A stretch of 64,000 nucleotides of DNA, from positions 444,501 to 508,500 of the forward strand of contig JAJOZX010003319.1 of NCBI GenBank assembly GCA_023014485.1, read 5' to 3'. Each line of letters begins with the position of its first letter. Within the stretch, counting starts at the first letter, position 1. Below, piece after piece: positions 54,525 through 64,000 of the stretch. The stretch comes from Bathynomus jamesi. Lineage: Eukaryota > Arthropoda > Malacostraca > Isopoda > Cirolanidae. The notes under the pieces were generated by a model. It saw nothing but the letters and a program-made list of their open reading frames with translations, made no database searches and was not told where the DNA came from. The translations under genes and the position numbers were made by a program.

Positions 54525-54997
54525 TTAAGATAATAAGTATTACATTTTCTCTACTTGTATTTCTTTTTATTATTTGCAAGTTGAACTAAAATGAATGAAC
54601 ATAATTGAAAGTTCAAATTGTTTCAACAAATAAAAAGTTCATCTTTATTTTTTTCAAAACATAAATTCTTCTGTGATTTTATTGTAATTTATAAATTACT
54701 TAAAAGTATGGAACAGAGAGAAGTGGCACAGTGCTAAAGCTTTAAATTCTTCATCTTCAAAATATTTATAAGATTTGTGTTTATTAAACTCAAAATTTAT
54801 CTACAATACTCATTGTTGAATTGGTCTTCTTGACAACCTGTTTTCAAAAATCTTTGGTTCGGGAGGCTGATTTTAATTCCACATTATTTCATCACTGCCT
54901 GTTCTTGGTTTTATTTAGGGAAACCGTTGCTTGGTATTTCCATCAGGGTATGAAATTCCAAACCCCGCCTATATATATATATATATATACACATATA
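54525..54997. other. Non-coding, ending in a (TA)n run
   Basis: AT-rich sequence with no gene. The TA run at about 54970-54990 leads into the mariner at 54998. Confidence 0.4.
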
Positions 54998-55395
54998 CAG
55001 GGTGTCCCATAAGTCTGGAACCATAGGGTAAAATAAGTAATTCATGTTTTTCCGTTTATGCAATTGCCCATGATGTCTTTGAGTAAGGAAGAACGCATCC
55101 AGGTAATTCTGCTCGTAGGAAATCGGAGTCAGAGGGAGGTCGCTGAGGAATTTAACAGATTGCATCCGGACCGCGTGCCGATAACACACAGCTGTGTCGG
55201 CAAACATGTAGCAAAGTTCAGGGAAACAGGATCCATAGGAGATAAACCACGTAGTGGACCTCCAAGGACATCCACCGACGATGACACAGCCGCTACCATC
55301 CTCGCTCATTTCACAAACAGTCCCCAAAAGTCTCTTCGGCTTTTTTATTGCCGTTTTTATCATTTTGCCCTATGGTTCCAGACTTACGGGACACC

Positions 55396-55398
<3 letters not shown>
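54998..55398 (+). mobile_element. Mariner-like element, internally deleted
   Basis: Ends CAGGGTGTCCCATAAGTCTG and inverse, TA at 54996-54997 and 55399-55400. The plus strand keeps only the N-terminal helix-turn-helix region (55058-55340): MSLSKEERIQVILLVGNRSQ, then EEFNRLHPDRVPITHSCVG and the KPRSGPPRTS linker. The catalytic domain is deleted, so it is non-autonomous. Confidence 0.92.
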
Positions 55399-55436
<38 letters not shown>

Positions 55437-55441
<5 letters not shown>

Positions 55442-55690
55442 CGGTTGCCCAGAAAAAAGTAAGCTATTGCTTTTAAGATTTTATTTCAGTTTTATTTTTG
55501 AAAAATGTGCAACAAAGATAGAGTATATTAAAAAGAAATGTTATAAAGACATATAGAAGTGCTACATAAAAAGCAAATTATTTATTTAAATCGTTATAAA
55601 AGCTATAAAAGCAAGCAAATCTTGACAATAGTAAATATAATAGTCGATAAAAGCAATAGTTTACTTTTTTCTGGGCAACCCGGTGTGTGT
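55437..55690. mobile_element. MITE with CACACCGG ends in a TA microsatellite
   Basis: Left CACACCGGTTGCCCAGAAAA and right (rc) CACACACCGGGTTGCCCAGA; both arms continue AAAAGTAA(G/A)CTATTGC. It is surrounded by TATATA repeats, consistent with TA targeting. No gene. Confidence 0.8.
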
Positions 55691-55697
55691 ATATATA

Positions 55698-55749
<52 letters not shown>

Positions 55750-55751
<2 letters not shown>

Positions 55752-57157
55752 CACAAAAAAATCCGGCGCCACCCTATTCACAACATTATTTACATGATAC
55801 ATTGCCTTAACATTATCATTATCATAAATAAAAAAAAAAATATGGCTTTGATACTTGCATATTAATATTTTGTCATGTTGCCTCGAGCCTTGATGACCAT
55901 ATGCAACCTTTAGGACATAGAATCGGCAAGTTTCTGGAAGTATTCTAAGTAGTCCGTGTCTGATAGCCACATTTTCAGTATTTCATTCCTGAGTTTCGGA
56001 ATAGATATTGTATCACATTTGGCAAGCTTATTCTTAATATAATTCCAACAGTTCTCTATTGGATTTAAGTTAGGTGAGTTACAAGGCCATTCAAGAAGTT
56101 CAATGTTGTTGTCACCAAACCATTTTTTGAATTTTTTGCAGTGTGACACGGTGCATTGTCCTACATAAAAATGTTGCATCCATGGATCTCATAGAAACCC
56201 AATAAATGGCCTACTAAAACTTTATACCGATCAGCATTCACTGTATTATTCTTATGAAGGAAATACAAATCCCACGATCCACCTTTCCACTAAAACATCC
56301 CCACACCATTACTGACTCTGAATGTTTCACCGTTTCTACAGTGAACTTTGGGGTGTACCTGCTGATGTTACTTGGTCGTCGTACCCTTCCATTACGTGTT
56401 GTAATGCATTTAAATGAACTTTCGTTACTAAACATTACCTTCCTCCTTTGCTCTCATGTCCAGTTCTTTTATTTCTTTGCAAATGCTAACCGTTTTGCAC
56501 TTTTGCACGCATTTGCTTCGTAGCAGAGGTTTCCGTGGAGCTGCTCGTGAGGGAAGGTCCAGTTCTTTCTGCAGCCTGTGCTGCACAGTTTGTTCAGAGA
56601 CATTTGCGAGGATTTGGGGGTGATTTTTCTTAATTTGTGCAGCAGAAATAGATGGTTTTATTAATACTTTACACTTTAATAGTCAGTAGCCCTAGATGTC
56701 TCCCTTGGTCAGCCAGAGCCAGCTTTTCTAGGAGGAACAATATTAGGAGGGAGGCCTCGGGCTGCAGCAACAAGTGAACGGATGGTGGAAGGTGCACCAC
56801 CTGTTCGTTTAGATATTTCACATGTATGCACATTTTCTCGTTTCCACGCAAAAGTACGTGCTTTCTCCTCCACGGTAAGCATCAGAGGGCCCATAATGAA
56901 TTGTTGATATAAAAATTATAAGTACTTTCTTTCAGGACACAAAAATAAAATCCACACAGAAGCCCAAAAATAACGTCCTCCCACTCCACTCACTAATGGG
57001 TAACTGAGGCTCTAGTTCACTCACATGTCATACCAGACTCATGCCCAGTTGCCAGACGTACGGAAGTTTGACTGGTGAAAATAATGGTTTTCAACGCAAA
57101 TAAAAATCGACGCGCATAAGCACTGAAATCAAGGGAACCGCCGGATTTTTTTTGCGG
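55750..57157 (-). mobile_element. Tc1 element, degraded
   Basis: Ends (CACAAAAAAATCCGGCGC on the left; rc CGCAAAAAAAATCCGGCGG on the right) are flanked by (TA)n on the left and (TG)n on the right, so the TA duplication cannot be read. It carries a broken transposase on the minus strand. Confidence 0.85.
55910..56894 (-). pseudogene. Tc1 transposase, catalytic residues lost
   Basis: Pieces: N-terminal helix-turn-helix (56709-56894: TCEISKRTGGAPSTIRSLVA), first catalytic block (56238-56435: MFSNESSFKC, then VMVWGCFSGK) and last block (55910-56179: NPIENCWNYIKNK). The first acid is Asn (FSNES instead of FSDES) and the second block reads VGQCTVSH instead of a DNAPCH-like motif. Only the final Glu is kept. 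It is inactive and older than the 11307-12699 copy. Confidence 0.85.
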
Positions 57158-57178
57158 TGTGTGTGTGTGTGTGTGTGT

Positions 57179-57272
<94 letters not shown>
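57158..57272. repeat. (TG)n microsatellite
   Basis: About 115 bp of TG with one GG interruption, ending GCGCGC. Confidence 0.95.
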
Positions 57273-57275
<3 letters not shown>

Positions 57276-57550
57276 CATTATTGTATATAAATATTTTTAA
57301 ATTATTGAGCAGTTAATGTTTAGTTACGGTACATTAAATGATGAGAGATATCATGATGTGTGTAGTATATTTCTAGTAATTTTTTATATATAAATTTAAT
57401 TTAATTTACTTTGTCTATTTGTTTCCAGTCGTAAATAATAATAATAATAATCGGAGATTGTTTTTCTTTTTACTAACATTGCAGGTAATGTTTAAAATTG
57501 TCGACTTTTCTGAACTCGAGCTTCAGTTCTGTGACATCATATAAAAAAAA

Positions 57551-57720
57551 GCCAGCGTCCGTAGCTCAATGGTTAAGACCGCTTCCTTATGAATATAAGC
57601 GAAGTGAAGACACTGAGGTCGGGGGTTCGACTCTCGATGATGCTGGTCTTAATAGTAGGGGAGTTAGCGCAAAGGGCCACATTAGTTTGACTTGAGCAGT
57701 GTACCAATTTCCGGCCTTTG
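57551..57720 (+). mobile_element. tRNA-derived SINE
   Basis: Starts GCCAGCGTCCGTAGCTCAAT; A-box-like TAGCTCAATGG at 57562 and B-box GGTTCGACTC at 57624. An imperfect acceptor-like CCAGC / GCTGG pairing exists, but the anticodon arm does not fold as a tRNA, so this is a tRNA-derived repeat rather than a tRNA gene. Confidence 0.7.
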
Positions 57721-57739
57721 CACTCATCATATAATCAAG

Positions 57740-58315
57740 AGACAAATGCGGGTATATATCGCTATCCGAATGGTTTACGTTCGGTTACTTTCCTTAGGAT
57801 TGTGATTTTTCGGATAGCGAACGGGAGAACCCATGTATTAAGGGGGTTTGCGTCAATTGGGGACTTCCAGTATCAGACTGGACACTAGACAGTGGCATGC
57901 CACGCTGACTTTAGCCCTCAATCCACAGCATCAACAAACGCTCCATATTTTCCATAACCTGGTCTCTCGAGCTTGTTAGTCTGCTGGCACCCCTGGCCCT
58001 CACACACACGGCGCTTTCCTTAATCGTTGATGCATTTTTTTCCTTATTGTTTCCACTGGTGAAGCTGGTAATCCAACGGCATGTCCGATTTTTGTAGGTC
58101 CTTCACCACGTTCATGCCGCTTAATAATTTCTAATTTCACTTCCAGGGTGACAGCCTTGCGCGATCTCTTGGCACGGAGGGTGTACTTCGCGAGTCAGAA
58201 GATTCGGATAAGCGAGGGTTGCGTTCGGTTACTAAACATTGGGTGTCAATATAGGATATTCGGATAAGCGGAAATTCGATTATCGAACATTCGAATAGCG
58301 AGGGATACCGCTGTA
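57740..58315 (-). mobile_element. Tigger/pogo element remnant with CENP-B-type N-terminus
   Basis: Borders carry ATCGCTATCCGAAT and (right) AATAGCGAGGGATACCGCTG, pogo/Tigger-like. The minus strand near 58025-58195 reads RAKRSRKAVTLEVKLEIIKR, then ERGEGPTKIGHAVGLPAS, the first helix-turn-helix of CENP-B/Tigger transposases. A frame change follows and the rest is lost. Confidence 0.75.
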
Positions 58316-58989
58316 TATTTGTGTATAGTTTCTCTATACGAGCCAGGGTAATTTAAGGTTAGAACGCCATGTTAACTTGAAGTGGGTTAGAGTTGGGCTC
58401 GGATTTAAGATTTCTGCTATTAAGGGTCATTTCTGGGTCTTCCTCAGTGAAAAAGGGTGGGTGCAAAAGGGGCATGCTCCCCTGGACTCCCCTGCTTTCC
58501 CTCTAAAAAGTATTCATTAGGCGTTACTAAAGGACCACCACCTCCGTCGCACGTTCCCGACTCCTTTTGCCTTCTCAGCTCCGCTCTTACTCTTCCTCTT
58601 CTGTGGGTGACTACGTTTGTACCGAAGGCCTCCCTCTTCTTCTTTCTCTGTCGGACTATTCTTCCCGCCATTTAATTGTGTCCAGCAGTTTGGATCTCTC
58701 TCTCTCTCTCTCTCCTCGCCGTTTCCTGTAACCTTTTTCCCTTTCCTTCCGTCTCTTCTTTAAGTACCCCTTCTCTAATTTTCTTCCCTAATTTTGCCTT
58801 CTTCCCTTATCCTTGTGTTGTCGGCGCAAAATTACCCTGGCAGTGGAAGTGCCGGGGAAACTGCTATGCCTTCCTTATTAGGGACCACCATACCATCTTA
58901 TATACCCTGGGCCCTCCAACTCTTCCCGTTGGCCTTGAGTATCCTGTTTGTTCATACCATAAAAAAAATAGATTAATAATAAAATAACT
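58316..58989. other. Non-coding, includes a short CT-rich repeat
   Basis: Contains (CT)n at about 58696-58712. Several frames overlap on both strands, none with recognisable similarity. Confidence 0.35.
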
Positions 58990-59101
58990 AAAAAAAACTC
59001 TAGAGTTCACAGTGGTGAAAAACCTTTTAAATGTATGTCTTGTTCTTTCAGTTCAGCAAATAGTCCTCGCCTTAAAAAACATTTAAGAATTCACTGGTGA
59101 C
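58990..59101 (+). pseudogene. Orphan C2H2 zinc-finger fragment
   Basis: Plus strand reads [20 protein letters not shown] then [12 protein letters not shown] and a stop. The C-x2-C-x12-H-x3-H pattern and the GEKPFKC linker are those of a tandem C2H2 array. The stop comes where the next linker (HTGEKP) would start and can be explained by a 2-bp loss. Only one finger; probably a retro-copied or truncated piece. Confidence 0.65.
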
Positions 59102-59456
59102 TTGGTATCATTCCTCCTATTCATGATGGCGATGAATCTGTTAAGGGATCTAATTGATAATTTAGGAAATAGATACAGAACAAATCCAAGGCAACCGGAA
59201 ACCCTGAACGTGCCTCATTTTATCTGTATGGGTGGCCTAAAATTGTATGCCCCAAATAAAGAAGAATCGATTAGGCGAGTGAAAGTGATGAAAATATTTG
59301 GGGATGACGTCTGCATAGAATTAAGGATGAATAATTTACAATAACCGTGAAAAGAGGCAGACGAGTCGAAGATGAAAACATAATAGTAAATGACTCTAAA
59401 AATAAAAGAGCTTGAACAGAAAAGCGCGCGCAAATATTTAGGAATAGAGGAATCAA
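59102..59456 (+). pseudogene. Non-LTR reverse transcriptase fragment with dead active site
   Basis: Reads LLFMMAMNLLRDLIDNLGN then FICMGGLKLYAPNKEE and IFGDDVCIELRMNN, a form of the palm block LL-AMN-L and (Y/F)MDDLKLYA. The aspartates of the MDD motif are replaced by GG, so it could not polymerise. It continues in another frame with TVKRGRRVEDENI. Split by a SINE at 59471. Confidence 0.65.
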
Positions 59457-59470
59457 AGAAACTAAGTAAA

Positions 59471-59659
59471 AATGCTAACAGCCAGGAAGCTCATTTCCCC
59501 ACCATGTCGGAGTGAGTGTGCCGCATGGGTCACCTTTAGTCCCCGGCATTAATAGGGTAAGCAGCCAACTCACCCAACCCAAAAGCCAGCTAGTGGGAGC
59601 GAACTAGAAGCTTTACCGCCCAGAGCCCGAAGGTGTAACCACTGAGCTACCGAGCGCTT
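59471..59659 (-). mobile_element. tRNA-derived SINE with 14-bp target duplication
   Basis: Minus-strand head AAGCGCTCGGTAGCTCAGTG (A box) and AGTTCGCTCCC (B box). Flanks AGAAACTAAGTAAA at 59457-59470 and 59660-59673 are identical, the signature of target-primed insertion. It lies in the LINE fragment that starts at 59102. Confidence 0.85.
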
Positions 59660-59673
59660 AGAAACTAAGTAAA

Positions 59674-59977
59674 TAATTTATAAGAAGTTAATATTGGTTT
59701 CAATTAAACAGGAATAAAAGAACCGATAAACACATTGGCAATCCCAGTAATCTCTTGTAGTTGTGGCATAACAGATTGGTGTCAAGGAGAGAGAAATAAG
59801 TTAAATACCAATACAAGAAGACTACTGCATACGCACAAAGTCGTGTACGAAAATCGATGTACACCAAGGATTTTTCTCTCTCATAAAGAAGGGGCATTGA
59901 ATTAGATAATATAGCTAGACCAAGCTTAGAAAGCAGTAATAATAGAGACAGAGTGACAATCCAATAATGAACTGGAT
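59674..59977. other. No recognisable feature
   Basis: Non-coding; may be further LINE debris but without readable motifs. Confidence 0.3.
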
Positions 59978-60440
59978 TCAGAACATACATACATTACCAA
60001 AATCTAATTTCCCTACAAATTTGGGTGAGAATGCAGAAACAACCTGGATATAAAGTACATAAGTTAATGAAGATGGGAAAAGATAGAAACTAAAGCGTAC
60101 ACATCCATCCACATAACCCTCCGAGTGGCCTAGCACCCCCGACCTACATGGCCAAATTCCACTCCTGCAGCATTTCATATACCATTCGTGGCGGCGCTTC
60201 CAAGCCTCGTCAAAAATAAGAGAGGAAGAGTTCCAAACTTGCATACCTCTAATAAACCACCTCTGTTCTAACCTACTTGCATCCACTTCTCGTGCATCAC
60301 CCAGCTCAAGTCCACGCTTCCTCGCACAATCGTTCGCCATGTCCAACCATAATCATCTGCCTTCCTCTCCTCCTCCTACTTTCGCAAAAACACTTATGCA
60401 TTCTTTCCACGATTGTCATGTTCCATTCTTTTAACATGCC
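59978..60440 (-). pseudogene. Possible LINE C-terminal remnant
   Basis: Frame 59978-60346 has RKRGLELGDAREVDASRLEQ and REWY-like text; the region to 60440 reads KRMEHDNRGK-type sequence on the minus strand, reminiscent of the H-x-RM-x-D-R tail of endonuclease-reverse transcriptases. The similarity is weak, so the call is tentative. Confidence 0.3.
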
Positions 60441-60512
60441 CAAACAACCTTAGCACTCGTTCCTCAATTTTCACTTCCACCGACTTCTGAACATCACATC
60501 CGTCCAGCACCA

Positions 60513-60589
60513 CACGATTTCTCACGGTATCAGCCTGCCACATGCCACACGATTTCTCACGATATCAGCCTGCCACATGCCACACTTCT
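60513..60589. repeat. Two tandem units of about 38 bp
   Basis: CACACGATTTCTCACG(G/A)TATC is followed by AGCCTGCCACATGC in two consecutive copies with one difference. Confidence 0.85.
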
Positions 60590-61484
60590 CAGGTTATCTA
60601 TCTCAGTCTCTTACTAGCAACTTCTCCCTTTTATGTCGTCAATGTTTTACATTCATACAAAAGTATCTGTACTAACATACCTTCACGTAAACGTTCCGCA
60701 GCATCTTTATCCAGTGTCTTTCTGCTTTCTCACAAACTTTTCAACGCACCTACTACCTTTCTTCCTTGATTCATTCTACTATTAGTAGAATGAAGTGTTT
60801 GTTTGTTTGTTTGTTTGTTTGTATTTATTAACTTCGGCATTTGTATGTTCAATGCACATCCCGTATGCATCTGTATACATCCCATATATATGCTCTAGTG
60901 CTCTACCACCTCTAGTGTGTCACCATTCACCATCACATTGTAATATGGTCGTTGACCCGTTTTTATATTGTGTAAATATTTCATATTGTATGACAAAAAT
61001 TCTTTTATTGTGAAGACTTAGCTTTTGACATTCATTTATTTTGAACTTGTACATTTGTGTTGAGCACATTGGGGCTAAATTTGATTAGTTGACGGCCATA
61101 ATGTCTCGTGGAAAAAAAACTGTCCATTGTAAAAACGTCCCAAGGCAGGTCGATAACGGCCCACAGTAGGTGGAAACCGGCCACGTATTATATTGAATAA
61201 GTGCAATATTGCAAGTAAGATAGGGTCCTAACCAGACTCAACCTAACCAAACGAGTACCTATGAGGTAATATCGTTGGTTTTATACAATTCAAAAATAAC
61301 TACATGATCAATTAACATTTTCATATACTCATTATCTACTTGGTTTTATTTTTATCTGATGGGCCGTTATGGTAACCTTCCATTTGATAAACTCTTAACC
61401 AAAATATTTGCTGGTTTTACAGCTATTTTAAAACACTAAATGGCAATGAGACGATTGCCAGTGTTACAAATGCAGCTTTCCCGG
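60590..61484. other. Non-coding, with (TTTG)n at about 60800
   Basis: No gene recognised. A short GTTTGTTTG repeat lies at 60796-60822, and CGATAACGGCCCACAG / GGGCCGTTATGG segments at about 61150 and 61360 may be a decayed inverted repeat. Confidence 0.35.
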
Positions 61485-61740
61485 TCAGACTATCTTTTGC
61501 AATATGATGATAAAAACCCACTCTAATAGACAGAGTTTATTTCCACAACAGTTTCGATGCCCGCTAGCATCCTCTTCGGGTGGATACAGAAAAACGAATG
61601 AACCAAAAATGAGAGGGAAAACAGTCCAGGGACCATTAAGAAATTCGCACCTACAGTAGGTTAGATCCTGTTCTCCCGACACTGGAAGGGCATTTTTATT
61701 AAAGGGTGTTAGAAAATCTAGAAGAGGAAGAGCCATTGTT
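61485..61740 (-). other. Retroelement-tail-like sequence with hammerhead-like core
   Basis: Minus-strand sequence reads CCGAAGAGGATGC, a short loop, GCATCGAAAC: a five-pair stem between CNGAAGA and GAAAC, the arrangement of the hammerhead ribozyme core around stem II, although the U of CUGA is C. Downstream is TGTTGTGGAAATAAA. Such motifs occur in Penelope-like and related retroelements; here no reverse transcriptase is attached. Confidence 0.35.
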
Positions 61741-62168
61741 GTCCCAATGCGATATGATGACTAAGCTGATTGATGCAGCATTGCTTGTATATATTAAGTT
61801 AAGGTGTGTATTAGGGTGGTCCACTCTTATAGGGGTGGAATTTTTTTTTGTGATTTGTTTTTATTGCTGGGTTGTAACTTATGAGGATGGATGAGAAAAC
61901 ACCTCTGGGAAAGTTTTATTTGAATCAGTTAATTTGTAGGGGTAGCACATGACACTTGAAGTTTTGGTATAATCTGAAAATCACAGCAAAGTTAATCTTG
62001 GTGACAGTACATGACTCTTAGGGTAACTAACAATTCCGAAATGAATTGACTAACAATTCCCTCTGCACCTCATTTGATCTTTGTTTTCTCGCCCAGTTGC
62101 CAGGCTGACTTCAGTGGTTGAGGAAACTGCTTCCTGTAGTTAGCAACAACTTGCAGGAGATACTGCAG
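61741..62168. other. Non-coding gap before the transposase-like gene
   Basis: No gene seen. It should contain the 3' end of the element that carries 62169-64000, but I cannot place its terminus. Confidence 0.35.
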
Positions 62169-64000
62169 TTATTCCTCATTCCTGGTGTGGCAGCCGTTGT
62201 ATTCATTAATGAGAGCAACCCCCCTCTCTGCATGATCGTTCACGACAGAGAGGTTTGCCACTGATTTCTTCGCTATTTGGTAATCAGGATCACTGTCCCA
62301 ATCCCGCACCTTCCTCAGGTATCCCACACCTGACCCCAGAGACAACAGCAGTCTTTTTGAGTTTGCTGTTGCTAGTGACTCGATTGAAGCCCCCTCAGCA
62401 ACACCTTTCCTTCTCTTCTGGCAATCAGGCTTTCCTTCAACTTCCTCCATCGCCTTCACCATTGCTGTTTTAGTCTCTTCAGACACCTCAGGATCGAAAA
62501 TCGCGAGGCCCACCATCTCCTCCGAAAGATACCAAAGATGACCGCTGAGTTTTTTTAATGCCACTTCCGAAATTTTGGGGTCATGGTATTCCCGAAGACT
62601 CTGCAGAAGACTGAGGTCGCTGCGAGGCGCAGCAGCAGCTATTGGCGCTGTCATCCATGCCTGCAGGTAGATGGAAACAGCGAAGACACTGACATCCTTA
62701 AGACACTTTTGCTCTCGTGGAGTGAGGGCTGGGATTTGTCCCCTGAACAGCCACATCTTCAATGAATAGATCACCTTAGATAACCATCTGGCTTGGTGCA
62801 TGGGGCCAGGTCGCTTGAAGGTGTAGTTGTCAATGCTCCCTCCCAAGAAAATGATGGACAGATCGAGGAATTCCTGATAGTCATCTCGAAAGGATTTTGA
62901 GGAGTGTTTTTCCTCAGCAAAGCGGAGAATCCAATCTCTAATGGGGGCCAAGAGTCGATGCACCTCTTCATCATCCCATCCGGTGCCGTATGTTCCTGTG
63001 TCGATGAAGGTCCATTTGCTCTGAAACCTGCTGAACAATGGAACATCAGGTCCACTCGTTGGGCCATAGCAAGCAGTGAAAACTCCACCGATCATCACTT
63101 CCATGATGTGATGACGGCAGGCAAAATGGAGAAGGTCTTTCTTCAACTTCTGCTCCAACAACACACACGCTCCATTCAAACGACCAGCATTGGAGGCAGT
63201 GGTGTCGAAACACATCCCCACGACAGATTCTTCGAGGCCCCAATCAGTCAATAATTCAAAAACTGCGCTGGCTTGGTGTTCTGATCCAGTTGGTATTTTG
63301 GGGACTCCAAGGAGCTGAGATTGACCCGAAAAGGAGGAAATGAGCACAGGCAGCCGATCCACATGCGCATGGTCTCTGGTGTTGAGGAGATATGGAATAA
63401 GTTTTCCATCCCAGTGGATGATTGCAGGACCGGACTGAAAGGAAGCTTTTAGGCTACTGCAGATCATGATCCGATGTCGTTCTCTCTGCCGTTTGATAGA
63501 GGTCCGGGTGATGTTAAAATTCATTGGGCTGTGGCCAAGGCTCAATGCAGTCTCTGCTATTATGTAGGTTGCCATCCTGTCCGTAGTGTGTGTCCGATCT
63601 AGGGCAGCAGCTAGATTTGATGTTATCACATTCTTGACTCTTTTCACCTGTTTTGGAGGTCGCTTTCCACCTTTTGCCCATTCATCTTCGGTGGAGGATG
63701 ACTCGTCAGTGACTGAGGATTCTGTTGAGGACACCAATACTGCTGTACCCGACGTTGATGCACCTTCATTGACTGCCTGCATTACAATCGAAGAAAATGG
63801 ACAATTAGTGTTAACGAACAACCTAATCATTGCAATCAAATGAAAGTAGGAATTTGAAGAACAATCTCACCTTTCTCTTTCGCATCTCCTCCTCCATCTT
63901 CCTGTGGGCAGCTTGTTTTTCTTTTTCTGCTGTTTTTCTGTCTACTCCCACCATGCATTCCCGTCTTCCAGGCTCTCGCTGGGCCAGCAAGAAGGCCTTG
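62169..64000 (-). CDS. Spliced transposase-like gene, partial at the window edge
   Basis: Exon 63871-64000 (open to the edge; AFLLAQREPGRRECMVGVD, ending MEEEMRKRK) has donor AAG-GTGAGA. Intron 63777-63870 ends ATTGTAATGCAG. Exon 62169-63776 starts AVNEGASTSG and ends CHTRNEE. Phase 0 on both sides. The main exon has IIHWDGKLIPYL, GMCFDTTASNAGRLNGACVL, LLHFACRHHIMEV, HQARWLSKVIYSL: a DTTASN acid, CRHH and RW blocks like the RNase-H fold of hAT-type transposases. No frame damage in about 580 residues, so recent or selected. I recognise the family as repeat-associated in invertebrates but cannot name its superfamily. Confidence 0.7.

Noticed and set aside
55058..55462. Host gene encoding a helix-turn-helix protein
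   Set aside because: It lies wholly within inverted repeats and TA flanks of a mariner and reads into the terminal repeat.
57551..57720. Functional tRNA gene
   Set aside because: A and B boxes are present, but the spacing is too long and no anticodon arm folds; it fits a tRNA-derived SINE.
59978..60346. Conserved host protein
   Set aside because: Weak resemblance to LINE C-terminal text and no domain; kept only as a low-confidence remnant.

Overview
The window is eukaryotic, AT-rich and repeat-dense, and most likely from an arthropod. Two cellular-type genes point there: a BTB gene of the tramtrack/lola type (N-terminal WNNH motif, then BTB) and a K50 homeodomain exon resembling Defective proventriculus (Dve). 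The rest is introns and intergenic DNA filled by nested transposable elements. Crustacean versus chelicerate versus insect cannot be decided from the sequence alone.

The host genes lie on the plus strand. The BTB gene has a first coding exon at 10701-10778 and a large BTB exon at 19669-21012. Both exons are bounded by good splice sites and share phase 0. Two paralogous small exons follow at 32425-32623 and 38362-38562; only the second stays open in phase 0. The homeobox exon (52610-52879, ending in a stop) is the 3' end of another gene whose other exons were not found here.

Region by region. 1-9.4 kb: a mariner carries a 4.6 kb element with 4-bp target duplications, a TTAA element and a hAT MITE inside it, next to further mariner and MITE remains. 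9.4-19.7 kb (BTB intron 1): a near-intact Tc1 element, foldback and pogo-like MITEs, and a second element with 4-bp duplications. 21-32.4 kb: a TTAA element, a hAT element carrying a palindromic element, and a 5.35 kb Academ-like transposon with an XPG-type nuclease domain, itself inserted in an RTE-like LINE. 31.5-38.6 kb: a LINE-plus-exon segment present twice, separated by a terminal-inverted-repeat element, a Gypsy remnant and a foldback Tc1. 39-46.3 kb: a non-LTR element with a PHD-like ORF1, broken by a tRNA-derived SINE that is itself broken by a hAT transposon. 46.4-50.2 kb: a piggyBac remnant, then a terminal-inverted-repeat element holding a LINE that holds a hAT MITE and a mariner. 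50.9-64 kb: Tigger, mariner, Tc1 and SINE copies around the homeobox exon, ending in a spliced transposase-like gene that runs off the window.

The genes do not form a pathway. Host genes and transposons are interleaved. Nesting order and target-site duplications give a relative insertion history. Several coding regions are broken only by single-base changes in homopolymer runs, which may reflect assembly error as much as decay.
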